Shown here one piece after another: positions 16,510 to 25,023 of a stretch of DNA of 64,000 bases; positions within the stretch are counted from its first letter, which is position 1, and the number at the start of each line of letters is the position of its first letter. The translations under genes were made by a program, and so were the position numbers. The stretch covers positions 38,347 through 102,346 of the forward strand of contig NZ_JAGGPB010000038.1 of the NCBI RefSeq assembly GCF_018614055.1, in the 5' to 3' direction. The DNA is from Streptomyces sp. ISL-98. GTDB taxonomy: Bacteria; Actinomycetota; Actinomycetes; Streptomycetales; Streptomycetaceae. Under the pieces are notes generated by a model. The model saw only the letters and a list, made by a program, of their open reading frames with translations. It had not been told where the DNA came from and ran no database searches.

Positions 16510-17393
16510 GGCAGGTCACGCTCCTGCCAGACCTGGTCCATCTCGGCCAGCGCCGTCATGGCGTGCGCGATGGTCTCGCGGGTGATGGGCGTGCCGCTGG
16601 CGTACGCGGGGTCGTACCGGCTGAACGTGCGCGTACCGCGGGCCTGGGCGAGCGGCGGGACTACCTCGTCCAGCAGTCGGGTGGCCACCCGACGCTGCCG
16701 CTTGTCCTCTTCGACGCGCTCGGTGCGCTCTGCCCACGCGCCTGCCAGCGTCAGGTCGCCCTCGATGACCCGGTCTGCCAGTTCGGGGTCCTCCTCACGC
16801 AGACGGGCGAGCTGGACCTCCGCGGAGTTGGCCTTGGCCTTGTTCTCCTGGGCGACCGCGTACGCCTCGTTGAGTCCCATGGCCCCGGTGATGACCGGGT
16901 CCACGAGGTCGGGTGCGTGCTGCAGGACGGTGTTTGCGCGCCCCATGACGGCCAGGGCGACTCCGAGTTGTTCCTTTAGGGAACGCGCGGTCTGTTCCCT
17001 CGGGGAACGGCCGTCTTGTTCCCTGAGGGAACAAGCCTTGACGGTGATCATCGCGGCCTGTCCCTTGGTCAGGCTGCGGCGGCGGAGGTTGACGGACAGG
17101 ATGTAGACGTCCGGGGTGTCGCCCTCGTAGGTGATGAAGGCTGTTTCGATGCCAGCACGTTCGCAGGCGATGAGTCGGCCGCGTCCGTCGAGGATGCGTC
17201 CTTGACGGTCGAGGACGATGGGCTGCAGAAGCCCGTTCTCCTGGATGTCGTGGGTGAGGGCGGTCAGGTCGTCCTCGTCGAGCAGGGGGAGGAGCGAGGC
17301 GGTCGGGTGGGATTCGATGGGGCGTCTCCTGGGGGTGATGGAGGGGTTGGAGTGGCTGGTGTGCCCGGAGGGTTGGATGGGAGAGGGTTTCAG
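16506..17393 (-). CDS. ParB/Sulfiredoxin-domain nuclease-like protein
   Basis: About 270-295 residues. The ParB N-terminal domain is clear: LLPLLDEDDLTALTHDIQENG, QPIVLDRQGRILDGRGRLIA and CERAGIETAFITYEGD, followed by a helical domain rich in REQ/KEQ repeats. The start is uncertain: CTG 17393 overlaps the stop of the upstream ATPase gene (CTGA), whereas AGGAG stands 7 nt before an ATC at 17318. The coding sequence contains three palindromes spaced exactly 24 bp apart (16,970-17,032). Proteins of this type occur in partition, plasmid regulation and conjugation loci; DNA binding is expected, the exact role is not. Confidence 0.75.
   Translation of the reverse strand: MKPSPIQPSGHTSHSNPSITPRRRPIESHPTASLLPLLDEDDLTALTHDIQENGLLQPIVLDRQGRILDGRGRLIACERAGIETAFITYEGDTPDVYILSVNLRRRSLTKGQAAMITVKACSLREQDGRSPREQTARSLKEQLGVALAVMGRANTVLQHAPDLVDPVITGAMGLNEAYAVAQENKAKANSAEVQLARLREEDPELADRVIEGDLTLAGAWAERTERVEEDKRQRRVATRLLDEVVPPLAQARGTRTFSRYDPAYASGTPITRETIAHAMTALAEMDQVWQERDLP
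16970..17032. repeat. Three palindromic iterons inside the ParB-like gene
   Basis: The 15-mers GTTCCTTTAGGGAAC (16970), GTTCCCTCGGGGAAC (16994) and GTTCCCTGAGGGAAC (17018) are near-perfect palindromes with an exact 24-nt period. They encode an 8-residue repeat of the type S-x-[RK]-E-Q-x-x-[RV]. A dyad of this shape resembles ParB-type binding sites (parS is GTTTCACGTGAAAC), so self-recognition is possible. Confidence 0.6.
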
Positions 17394-18904
17394 TGCATGC
17401 GGGCGTCGGTGTCGAACAGCGCCAGCTCGTGCGCATGCAAAAGATGTTGAACGATGAATGATCGCCCGGCTACCTTCCACAGGCCGCGTCCCCGGTTGAG
17501 GTGGGCGATGGCTTCGGTTTCGACGGAGGTCAGACCCAGCAGGGAAGCCGCGGCGTGGAGCTGGTCGGTTTCCTGCCGGTAGATGATGCGGGTGGAGCAG
17601 TCGGCCAGGAGTCCCTCGGCGAGGGCGCGGCCCTGGGATCCGGCGTCGCCTGCGGTGAGCAGGTCGCTGAGCCGGTGGATGACCATGAGGTTGGCGATGC
17701 CGAGGCCACGGGAGAGTTTCCACTGGGCTTGCATGCGCTGGAGGAGACCGGGGTGGCGCATCAGGCGCCATGCCTCGTCATAGACGATCCACCGCCGGCC
17801 GCCGCGCGGGTCAGTGAGAGCGGACTCCATCCACGCCGACGCGCACGTCATAGCGAGGACGAGGGCGGTGTCGTCGCCGGACCCGCCGAGTCGGGACAGG
17901 TCGATGGTGAGCATCGGGGAGTTGGGGTCGAACGCCACGGTGGAGGGGGCGTCGAACATGCCGGCAAGGTCGCCGTGGACCAGGCGGCGCATGGCGTGGG
18001 CGAGGTCGCGGGCTGCTTCGCCGAGCCGTCCGGACATCATCCCGGCGGCCTCGTCGAGCGCGGTGGGGTTGTTGAGTGCGGCGGCGACGTCGCCGAGGAG
18101 CGGTGTACGGCCGGTGGCGGCGGCGCGGGTGACGACGGCGTCGAGGGCGACGTCAAGGGCGGTGTGCTCCATCGGCAGCAGGTCCCGCCCGAGAACGGTC
18201 CGGGCTAGAGAACCGAGCAGCAGCAGGCGCCGCTTGCGGATCTCGCCGATCCAGTCGGCCTCCGAGACGCTGTCGGGTCGCGGTGCGGCGTCCAACGGGT
18301 TGAGCTTGCCGGGCAGTCCGGGCCCGAGGGCGACGGATGTGCCGCCGAGTGCGGAGGCGACGGGCGTCCATTCGCCCTTGGGGTCACACGGGACGTAGAT
18401 GCGGTAGCCGAAGGCGACCGACCGCAGCGCGAACGACTTCGCCAGCGCTGACTTGCCCTGGCCGATCACGCCTGCGAGCAGGATGTTGGGGTTGGTGAAG
18501 CCCTCGACCTTGCCGTACAGCGCGAACGGATCGAACACGAACGAGGCTTCGGCGTGGACGTCGCGGCCGACGTAGATGCCTTCGGCGCCGAGGCCGCCTT
18601 CGGCGAGGAACGGGTACGCGCCGGCCGCGATGGCGGTGGTCATGCGGTGGGCGGGCAGCTTCAGCCGGTTTCCGCGGGCGGAGGCAGGGCCGGGGCGCCC
18701 GCTCGGCGGGAAGAGAGGAGCGGGCATTTCGTGCTCCGCGGGCGCGGTGCCAGCGGGGTGGGCGGCGGCCTCGGCTCGGGCCTTGGCGGCGGCTTCGGCG
18801 AGCTGGCGGCGGGCTGCTTTGCGGCTGGCCCGGTCGGTGCCGTGCGGAGTGAACAGCGGGGAGGCGGAGGCGCGGCGGGCTCGGCGTGCGGGCCGGTGAT
18901 TCAT
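17390..18904 (-). CDS. VirB4/TraC-like conjugation ATPase
   Basis: 504 residues from ATG 18904. An Ala/Arg-rich N-terminus precedes the ATPase domain, with Walker A GVIGQGKS (residues 145-152), Walker B WIVYDEAW (372-379, D376/E377) and a VPCDPKGEW motif after strand 2. The later VIHRLSDL and IIYRQE segments match VirB4-type secretion ATPases of actinobacteria. It is cytoplasmic or membrane-associated and would energise DNA or protein transfer together with the SCO6880-family and VirB6-like proteins encoded upstream. No relaxase or VirD4 coupling protein is visible in the window, so transfer may depend on genes elsewhere. Confidence 0.85.
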   Translation of the reverse strand: MNHRPARRARRASASPLFTPHGTDRASRKAARRQLAEAAAKARAEAAAHPAGTAPAEHEMPAPLFPPSGRPGPASARGNRLKLPAHRMTTAIAAGAYPFLAEGGLGAEGIYVGRDVHAEASFVFDPFALYGKVEGFTNPNILLAGVIGQGKSALAKSFALRSVAFGYRIYVPCDPKGEWTPVASALGGTSVALGPGLPGKLNPLDAAPRPDSVSEADWIGEIRKRRLLLLGSLARTVLGRDLLPMEHTALDVALDAVVTRAAATGRTPLLGDVAAALNNPTALDEAAGMMSGRLGEAARDLAHAMRRLVHGDLAGMFDAPSTVAFDPNSPMLTIDLSRLGGSGDDTALVLAMTCASAWMESALTDPRGGRRWIVYDEAWRLMRHPGLLQRMQAQWKLSRGLGIANLMVIHRLSDLLTAGDAGSQGRALAEGLLADCSTRIIYRQETDQLHAAASLLGLTSVETEAIAHLNRGRGLWKVAGRSFIVQHLLHAHELALFDTDARMH

Positions 18905-18946
18905 GGCAGGTCGGCTTTCACGTGGCGGCGGTCTCGGTGTGGGCGG

Positions 18947-19489
18947 TCAGACCACCGGTGAGGCGCTGAACTGGTGCTTCCAGTAGCCCTTGCCGTCGTT
19001 GTTCCAGTCGAGGTGGAGTTCGCCGTCGGCCAGTCCGCGTCCGGAGCCGATCGTGTAGCTGAGTACGGGCGTGGTGTAAGAGTTGTTGTAGTTGGCGTTG
19101 GAGTCGCTGTTTTCCAGCCGCGATTCGATGCCGTAGTAGTTGGCGGACTTCTTCACCGGGTCGGTGCCGGCCTGCGACTTCTTGACCTGGAGCTTGAAGT
19201 AGGCGCCGTCGAAGATGGTGCTGTCGTCGACCTGGCCGTACGCCGGTCCGTCCCAGCTGACCTTGGCGTACGTGTAGACGGTGGAGCCGGAGCGCTTGGC
19301 GCACAGGGTGACACGGACGTCCCAGTTGTCGGCCCAGGGGCCCGTGTACGCAGGGTCGTCGATGGACTTGGTGCTGGTCGTGCACTTGTAGCTGGCGGCT
19401 GCGGCGGGGTTGGCGGTCGCTATGGCGGCGGTGCCGGCGAGTGCGGCGATGATGACGGCGGTGGAGGTGGAGCGCTTCAGCTTGCGCAT
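18947..19489 (-). CDS. Secreted hypothetical protein
   Basis: 180 residues from ATG 19489 with a GGCACT-type weak upstream site. Signal peptide: KLKR, hydrophobic stretch, cleavage after NPAAA. The mature domain is small and beta-rich, with Cys residues in YKCTTS and TLCAKR and a DGAYFKLQVKKSQAG segment that may form an extracellular immunoglobulin-like sheet. The family is unknown. It lies between conjugation genes on the same strand, so an envelope or surface role is plausible. Confidence 0.65.
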   Translation of the reverse strand: MRKLKRSTSTAVIIAALAGTAAIATANPAAAASYKCTTSTKSIDDPAYTGPWADNWDVRVTLCAKRSGSTVYTYAKVSWDGPAYGQVDDSTIFDGAYFKLQVKKSQAGTDPVKKSANYYGIESRLENSDSNANYNNSYTTPVLSYTIGSGRGLADGELHLDWNNDGKGYWKHQFSASPVV

Positions 19490-19514
19490 GGAGTGCCTTT
19501 CGTCGGGGTGGGGG

Positions 19515-19985
19515 TTACTGGCTGCAGGTGGTGGTGTGGCCGTGCAGCGGGGTGTTGAGATCGCTTGGGGTGGTCTTGCGGCGGACGATGTGACCGGCGG
19601 CGAGGTGGCGCTGGCAGATGGTCAGGACTGGGGGGCCTTCCGGCAGCCGTTCGGGATGGCAGTCCGCCTCCGCAGCGCTCTCGTTGGCTGCGGGCAGGAG
19701 GTGGAAGGCGTCGTGCAGCGCGGTGGTGGCCTGCCACAGCCGGGTGTGGGCAGTGGCCAGGTGACGGCCCGCAGCTGGATGCGGTGGCCGGGTGGTCTCG
19801 GCGAGCTGGTCGAACAGCCGGTGCAGGGCGGTGAGGTGCGCGTGCAGCACGTCGAGGTGCACGCGGTCCGCGGGCTGTGGCGCAGAGGGTGCCGCCGTGG
19901 TGAGGGAGCGGGTGTGGTGGCGGACGCCGGCGGTGGCGGCACGTAGGTAGGGGTGCGCGTCGCCGACGGGGGTGGCAGAGGTCAA
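19515..19985 (-). CDS. Hypothetical protein
   Basis: About 156 residues. TTG 19985 is the likely start (AGGAAGG 12 nt upstream); longer open frame upstream would overlap the next gene. It is helical and His/Ala-rich (VHLDVLHAHLTALHRLFDQL) with a single CQRHLAAGHIVRRKTT motif near the C-terminus. No family recognised. It belongs to the minus-strand conjugation-type operon. Confidence 0.5.
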   Translation of the reverse strand: MTSATPVGDAHPYLRAATAGVRHHTRSLTTAAPSAPQPADRVHLDVLHAHLTALHRLFDQLAETTRPPHPAAGRHLATAHTRLWQATTALHDAFHLLPAANESAAEADCHPERLPEGPPVLTICQRHLAAGHIVRRKTTPSDLNTPLHGHTTTCSQ

Positions 19986-20061
19986 AGGGGCAGGGGTCCT
20001 TCCTGCCGTAGCGGCAGGGGCAGTGACGGGCGATCCGCCAAAGACGGCGAGGGGCCGGTGG

Positions 20062-20670
20062 TCAGCGCGAGCGCCGGGGCGCTGCCGAGGACGGACCGGG
20101 AGGCGGGGGCGCGGGGACGCTGCGGGATGCGGTGCGGGAGGCGAGGATCTGTTCCTGCTCCTGGCGCAGGTCGAGGTACGTGCCGGGCGCCCGGGTGCCG
20201 ACATGGCTGTGGTCGCTCACGACGTCCGCGTTGGAGGCGGAGTCGGTGTCGCCCGGGGCGCGGGTGTCCACCAGCCAGTTTTTGTATGAGGGCAATTGCG
20301 TGAGGGTGCGGTGCGCGTCGTCGAGGTCGGTGGCGTTGACGACGAACAGCCAGGGGCTTGCTCCCTCGTCGTGGCCGGGGCCCTTGAGGGCGATGGTGAA
20401 GGCGCGGTGTGCGGGGGCGGCGATCAGTCGCTCCAGCCGGTTCCTGATGGTGTCGAGGGTGTCGCTGGCTTCGATGGCCGTGGTGTAGCGGGCCTCCTCG
20501 TAGGCGGCGTGGTGGCCCTCGATGACGTAGCCGTCTTTGGTGCGGTGTTCGTCGAGAGCCGCTTGGTGGCGGCGGTGCATCTGGCGCAGCGGGTCCAGCA
20601 GCGCCTGGATGTCGTCGATGAGGTGCGAGGGGTGGGGCACGGCGGCACGGGCCGGAGGCTGGCGGGTCAC
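20062..20670 (-). CDS. Hypothetical protein
   Basis: 202 residues from GTG 20670, overlapping the SCO6880-family stop by 4 nt (GTGA). An N-terminal coiled-coil-like helix pair (IDDIQALLDPLRQMHRRHQA) is followed by an alpha/beta segment (RAFTIALKGPGHDEGASPWL) and a Pro/Arg-rich tail. Not recognised. The coupling to the SCO6880-family gene suggests a partner in the same apparatus. Confidence 0.6.
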   Translation of the reverse strand: MTRQPPARAAVPHPSHLIDDIQALLDPLRQMHRRHQAALDEHRTKDGYVIEGHHAAYEEARYTTAIEASDTLDTIRNRLERLIAAPAHRAFTIALKGPGHDEGASPWLFVVNATDLDDAHRTLTQLPSYKNWLVDTRAPGDTDSASNADVVSDHSHVGTRAPGTYLDLRQEQEQILASRTASRSVPAPPPPGPSSAAPRRSR

Positions 20671-22139
20671 AGGGCGGTCCGGGCGAGGGGCAGCGCGGTG
20701 AGGGTGAAGGCGTCGGGCTGCTGGTAGTTGAGGCGGCGCAGGTCGACGCCGGCGGTGACGGCGGCGGTCTCGATCTGCGCGCAGGCCGCGTCGAGGAGGG
20801 CATCGGTGTCGGCGGTGACGGTGACCAGGCCGGTCAGGGCGACGTCGGCGTGCCCGGCGATGAGCTGGCGCTCGCGCTGCTTGACGTCGGCGTACTCGAC
20901 GGAGTCTTCCTCGCTGTCGACCTGTCCCCGGCGGGCGCGCTCATTCGCGTCGGCGATGATCGCCGCCTTCTTCCGCTGGACGTCCCGCAGTGCAGACTCG
21001 AGCCCCTGGGGCGCGTATATAAGGGACAGGCTGCGCCGCACACCGGCCGTGAACATGATGCCGTGGAGGAAGCCCGCTCCCATTTCGGTGCGCGGCCAGT
21101 TCTCCACCCAGTACGTGGCGTGGCGGGCGGAGTCGGTGGCGAGCCGGTCGTACTCCTCGAACTGGACGACGGGCCCGGCGGCTGCGGGGTCCGCCTCGGC
21201 GCGGCCGGTCTCGGACCACTGCTGGAGTGCGGCGAGCGCCTTCGGGTCGTAGGCGGTGCGGATCACGGCGGCGATCTCCCGGGCACTCAGCCACCCGGTC
21301 ACCATGAGTCCGGCGTTGCGGGCGGCCTGGGCGATGGACGCGGTCGTCTGCTCCATGACGGTGAACGCACCCGGCAGCCCTCCGCCTGCCTGCGAGATCA
21401 GACGCTTGGCGGCCTTCAGGTCCAGGGAGATGGCGAGGTAGGTCTCGTGCGGGGCGGCGGCGGGACCGGCCGAGGCGACCAGTTCGGAGTAGATCTGCCC
21501 GGCGACCGGGGTCTGGGGCTGGCCGTGCTGGGTCCAGTGGCGGGTGAGGGTGTCGCCGCTGTCGGGGACGGTGCGCTCCAGTACCTGCACGGTGGCGATG
21601 TGCCCGGTGCGGGCGATGCCTGCCAGTGCGCGTCCCCAGCTGTTGACGTTGTGGTTCTGGGTGGCGGGGTCGAGGAGGGCGAAGGCGCGGGAGGTGACGC
21701 GGGCGATGGCGGTCAGGGTCTGGCGGTGCGGGTCGTGCACGGCTGCGGCGCCGTTGGCGGAGTCGCCGGGCGTGACCACCTTGAGGGAGGCGGCGGTGCC
21801 GGGCAGATGAAGGACGCCGTCCTGCCGGGGGCGGGTGACGGGCCGGGCGAGCCAGAGCGTGTGGCCGGTGCGCCGGCGCTGTGCGTAGCGGGCGACGATC
21901 GGCGCCCAGTCGATCAGGGAACGGCCGTGCCGGCGGATCGCGACGAGCGCACCCGACGCAGCCCACAGCGGGGTCAGGGCGACGGCGCCGAGCAGCCCGG
22001 TGGAGACCACCGACATCAGTAGCAGCGCCAAGGCACCGGACACGAGGACGAGTTGGGGCAGGGAGAGGCCGAGGAGGATGCCGCGGCGGGACCGGTGCGG
22101 GAATTTCACCGTGACCGGGGCGACGGAGAGGTCAGTCAA
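20667..22139 (-). CDS. SCO6880-family conjugation protein
   Basis: 490 residues from TTG 22139 (AGGA at about 8 nt). The N-terminus reads DLSVAPVTVKFPHRSRRGIL and is followed by two transmembrane helices (about residues 25-70, PrgI-like), then IRRHGRSLIDWAPIVARY and a large cytoplasmic domain with WGRALAGIARTG and TYWVENWPRTEMGAGFLHG. This matches the SCO6880 family of actinobacterial mobile elements, which I regard as a PrgI/VirB3-like inner-membrane part fused to a soluble ATPase-like domain lacking a clear P-loop. It lies between the ATPase gene and the VirB6-like gene, in the usual order. Confidence 0.8.
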   Translation of the reverse strand: MTDLSVAPVTVKFPHRSRRGILLGLSLPQLVLVSGALALLLMSVVSTGLLGAVALTPLWAASGALVAIRRHGRSLIDWAPIVARYAQRRRTGHTLWLARPVTRPRQDGVLHLPGTAASLKVVTPGDSANGAAAVHDPHRQTLTAIARVTSRAFALLDPATQNHNVNSWGRALAGIARTGHIATVQVLERTVPDSGDTLTRHWTQHGQPQTPVAGQIYSELVASAGPAAAPHETYLAISLDLKAAKRLISQAGGGLPGAFTVMEQTTASIAQAARNAGLMVTGWLSAREIAAVIRTAYDPKALAALQQWSETGRAEADPAAAGPVVQFEEYDRLATDSARHATYWVENWPRTEMGAGFLHGIMFTAGVRRSLSLIYAPQGLESALRDVQRKKAAIIADANERARRGQVDSEEDSVEYADVKQRERQLIAGHADVALTGLVTVTADTDALLDAACAQIETAAVTAGVDLRRLNYQQPDAFTLTALPLARTAL

Positions 22140-22221
22140 GGGGCGGGTCCTGGAGGCGCGGGTGGGGACCCGGGGGCGGGAGGCGCGGAGCACGTCCCGC
22201 CCCCGGGAAACGGGCAGGGGA

Positions 22222-22542
22222 TCAGAGGCCGGTCGGGGGCGGCGGCGGCCCGGCCGTACCGCTGGTCGGGGTGGCCTGTGCACCGGAGGACGGCGGTGCG
22301 CCCTGGGGCGGCGGGGTCGTGGTCGGCGGAGCGGACTGCCATCCGCCGCCCTGACCGGACGCGGCGCTCTGTCCGGAACCACCCGGTCCCGGGCTGCCGC
22401 CCACCTGGCCGCTGGTGTCGGCGGAGACGCTCGTCGGCGGAGGCTGGACGGCCTTCTCCAGGCCGGACTTGATGGCATCTCCACCGGGCGAGACGCCAGC
22501 TCCGCCGCCTTGCGAGTCTTCCTTGCCGCCCCCGCCCCCGCC
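22222..22542 (-). pseudogene. Detached C-terminal tail of the VirB6-like protein
   Basis: In phase with the VirB6-like gene and directly after its TGA, 106 codons remain open to the next TGA at 22222. They encode a Gly/Pro/Ser/Gln-rich tail (GGSPGPGGSGQSAASGQGGG) of the kind that usually ends this protein family. A single base (TGA for GGA, Gly) separates the two parts, so this is a nonsense change, a sequence error or readthrough. Confidence 0.7.
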
Positions 22543-23607
22543 TCAGCCGGTCGGGTTGGAGGCGATGTCGCCGGGGAAGCCACCTCCGCCTGCGGCGTCG
22601 GCACCTTGCGGGGCGGCGCCCGCTCCGGCTGCCGCGCCGCCGGTTCCGGCGGTGGCGGCTGCCGCGGCTGCCTTGCGGGCGGCCTTCTCGGCATGTGCCT
22701 TGGCGATCTGGGCTCCGGCACCGCCGGCGCGGTGGATGGACTCGCCGTCGGTTCCGTCGGCCGCCCAGTGCACGAACTTGAAGACCGCGTACGGGCACAG
22801 CAGCACCAGGACCATGATCACGATGCCGGACATGACGTCGGCGAGGGCGGCGATGCCGTCCTTGGCTTCGGTCTTGCCCATGGCAGCGATGCCGAGCACG
22901 AAGATCACGGTCATCAGGAGCTTGGAGACCACAAGGGTGGCGGTGGCTTCGATCCAGCCCTTGCGCCAGCGGCGTGCGACCTCCCAGCCGCCACCGGCGC
23001 TGGCGAAGATCGCCAAAGTGACCATGACGAGGATGCCGACCTTGCGGACCATCATCACGCACCAGTAGAGGAAGGCGCCGACGGCGGCTCCTAGGCCGGC
23101 GACCACCGGGACGAGCCAGCCCAGGCCGGACAGGGCGCCGATCTGGTTGACCTTCACGATGCGGCGAACGGCCGACTCAATGTTCAGGTGCGCGGTTTTG
23201 AACAGGCCGTCGGAGACGGCGTCGACCACCTCGACGGCGACCGTGGTGAAGGCGATGGCGCAGAACGCAAAAAGAACGCCCGACATAGTGCCGGTGAATG
23301 CTTGTGTGAGGGCCTGGCCGTCGCGTCTGACGGCGGCCCGGATGAGCTGCGCGCAGAACGTCGCGACCAGCAGAACCAGGCCCAGCGGCAAGAGCATCTC
23401 GTAGTTGTCGCGGAACCAGCCGGCGTTCAGGTCTACCTTCGTGGTGGTGTTGACCGCCTTGGCCGCCAGGTCGGCTGCGGCTGCTGCCAGTTCACCTGCG
23501 GACTTCGCCATCCAGTCGCCGATGGCCTTGCCGGGGTCCGTGGCGAAGTCGACCGCGTCGCCGACGGCGCACAGCTTGTCTGCCAGAGGGAAATCACAGA
23601 AACCCAC
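22543..23607 (-). CDS. VirB6/TrbL-like polytopic membrane protein (tail truncated)
   Basis: 354 residues from GTG 23607, preceded by the strong site GAAAGGAGGAG. The N-terminus is soluble with two Cys; then at least five hydrophobic helices (about residues 70-90, 105-130, 160-200, 225-250, 265-285) and a Gly/Ala-rich C-terminal stretch. Topology, length and position next to the SCO6880-family gene identify the VirB6/TrbL-type channel component of conjugation machines. The reading frame stops after SNPTG in the middle of a Gly-rich run; see the in-phase tail at 22222-22542. Without the stop the protein would have 461 residues. Confidence 0.8.
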   Translation of the reverse strand: MGFCDFPLADKLCAVGDAVDFATDPGKAIGDWMAKSAGELAAAAADLAAKAVNTTTKVDLNAGWFRDNYEMLLPLGLVLLVATFCAQLIRAAVRRDGQALTQAFTGTMSGVLFAFCAIAFTTVAVEVVDAVSDGLFKTAHLNIESAVRRIVKVNQIGALSGLGWLVPVVAGLGAAVGAFLYWCVMMVRKVGILVMVTLAIFASAGGGWEVARRWRKGWIEATATLVVSKLLMTVIFVLGIAAMGKTEAKDGIAALADVMSGIVIMVLVLLCPYAVFKFVHWAADGTDGESIHRAGGAGAQIAKAHAEKAARKAAAAAATAGTGGAAAGAGAAPQGADAAGGGGFPGDIASNPTG

Positions 23608-23643
23608 GGGTTGTTACTCCTCCTTTCTTGTGTCAGGCGCGGG

Positions 23644-24333
23644 TCACTGAGTGACGCTCGGAGCGATGGCGGCCAGGGAGCAGTCGTGGTTGGGGCGGCA
23701 CTGCACGGCGAGGGTCACGGCGCGTTCTTCGGCTCCGCCGCCGCCCTTCTTCCAGGCGATCTGCTGCTTGCCGTTGACGGTGACGACGTAGATGTACGCC
23801 TCGGTGATCGCGGACGGGTCCTCGGCCAGGGCCTGCTTGAACGCGCCGGGGTAGTGGCCTTCGGTGACGGTGCCGGTCGCGTGCTGGTCCTGGTCGGCCA
23901 TCCGCGACCACAGCACCGGATCGGGGACCTGGCCGGAGACCGAGGCCCAGTCGGCGTACTTGGTCTCTTCGGTCATCCACGCGCGCATGCCGGCGAGCTG
24001 CTGGTCGCGGCTGGTGTCGCGGGTGTCGTAGGACCACAGCATCTGTGCTGCGGCCTTGGCGTAGGCAACCGGCTCGGCGATCTGCGGGGGCTTGAGCACG
24101 GACCCCGATCCGGCGGCGGGCTTCGGGGCGGCCTCGGAGGAGGCAGGGCTGTTCGCCGGCGCCGGAACGGCGTGGTCCCGGTCCTGCTGGCCGCCACCGC
24201 TCCCACTCAGCCAGGCGACGGTGGCGGCGATGGCGAGCAGGACGGTGACGACCAGAGCGACGATCGCGATCCGCTTGTTGGCCGACCAGCCGATGCCGTA
24301 GGAGGACAGAGTGGGGAATCGGTTCCGCATCAT
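23644..24333 (-). CDS. VirB8/TcpC-like membrane-anchored conjugation protein
   Basis: 229 residues from ATG 24333, which overlaps the stop of the preceding gene (ATGA). Short cytoplasmic N-terminus, one transmembrane helix (about residues 20-42, IAIVALVVTVLLAIAATVAW), a Ser/Pro/Ala linker, then a globular outside domain (AKAAAQMLWSYDTRD, MRAWMTEETKYADW, ITEAYIYVVTVNGKQQIAWK) with two Cys near the end (VQCRPNHDCS). The plan of one helix plus an NTF2-like domain fits VirB8/TcpC-type scaffold proteins; that family assignment is inference. Confidence 0.65.
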   Translation of the reverse strand: MMRNRFPTLSSYGIGWSANKRIAIVALVVTVLLAIAATVAWLSGSGGGQQDRDHAVPAPANSPASSEAAPKPAAGSGSVLKPPQIAEPVAYAKAAAQMLWSYDTRDTSRDQQLAGMRAWMTEETKYADWASVSGQVPDPVLWSRMADQDQHATGTVTEGHYPGAFKQALAEDPSAITEAYIYVVTVNGKQQIAWKKGGGGAEERAVTLAVQCRPNHDCSLAAIAPSVTQ

Positions 24334-24644
24334 TGGACCTGCGAACCGAGGGCCGAGAAGAACGCGACGATTCCGTTCGCGGCACCCAGGCCGAGGGCGG
24401 CGCCCGCGGCGACGACGGCGCCCTTCTTGCCGTTGGCCTCGGCCTGGTGGCCACCGGTGTGATGACCCCAGGCCCACACGCCGAGGGAGACGGCAAGAGC
24501 ACCGACGACGGCGATGATCCCGAACAGGTTGATGCTGTTGACGACGTTCTTCAGCACGGCGAGGCCGGGCAGGCCGCCGCCCTGGGGTGTGATGCCTGGG
24601 TCGTAGGCCAGCTGGATGACGCGGTCGGCGAGAGGGAGGGACAT
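24330..24644 (-). CDS. Small two-helix membrane protein (DUF6112-like, VirB2-like position)
   Basis: 104 residues from ATG 24644, AAGGAG 12 nt upstream. Two hydrophobic helices (INLFGIIAVVGALAVSLGVW and KGAVVAAGAALGLGAANGIV) joined by a polar loop with HHTGGHQAEANGKK. It is the first gene of the conjugation-type operon, read from right to left. The size and two-helix plan recall VirB2 pilins, and similar Streptomyces proteins are filed under DUF6112. Role as pilin or small channel subunit is inference. Confidence 0.65.
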   Translation of the reverse strand: MSLPLADRVIQLAYDPGITPQGGGLPGLAVLKNVVNSINLFGIIAVVGALAVSLGVWAWGHHTGGHQAEANGKKGAVVAAGAALGLGAANGIVAFFSALGSQVQ

Positions 24645-24784
24645 AGGTGTGGCGGGGCTCCTTGCATACGAGGGCCAGGCGAGGGGCCGACGGAAAAGAG
24701 GAAAGAGGAAGGGGCGCGGCGCTCGCGGCAGGGGGAGTGGCCGCGGCGGCAACCCGCCCGGAGCGGTGTCCGGGTGTAGGTTCC

Positions 24785-25000
24785 GATTTGACTTGTCGTC
24801 TGGCATCGCGCTGACCAGCGTCTTTGGTCGGCTATCCAGAGGACTTGTCGGCGGATTCGTCCGGCCGATCTGTCGGACTCTTCAACCGAGACGGCCCGTT
24901 CGGGCTCTGCTGACAGATCTCTCGGACAGCCGACCTGCGGGTTTGCCCCAGCGGGTGACAAACCGACGACAGAATGGCCGGACAGCGACAAGTTGAACCG
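24785..25000. repeat. Cluster of TTGTCGG-like repeats upstream of the transfer operon
   Basis: Within the 380-bp gap between two minus-strand genes there are about eight copies, in both orientations, of a (C/T)TGTCGG-like heptamer: ACTTGTCG at 24791 and 24844, ATCTGTCGG at 24868, and inverted forms near 24911, 24924, 24957, 24967 and 24980-24992. GATCTGTC at 24868 and GACAGATC at 24911 face each other. This may be an operator array, or a transfer or replication site. The rest of the gap (24645-24784) shows nothing. Confidence 0.45.
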
Positions 25001-25023
25001 GAACCTACACCGGGCGGGTGCTG

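Noticed and set aside
16970..17032. CRISPR-like short regular repeats
   Set aside because: Only three 15-bp units with 9-bp gaps, in a coding frame; no CRISPR array or cas gene is present anywhere in the window.
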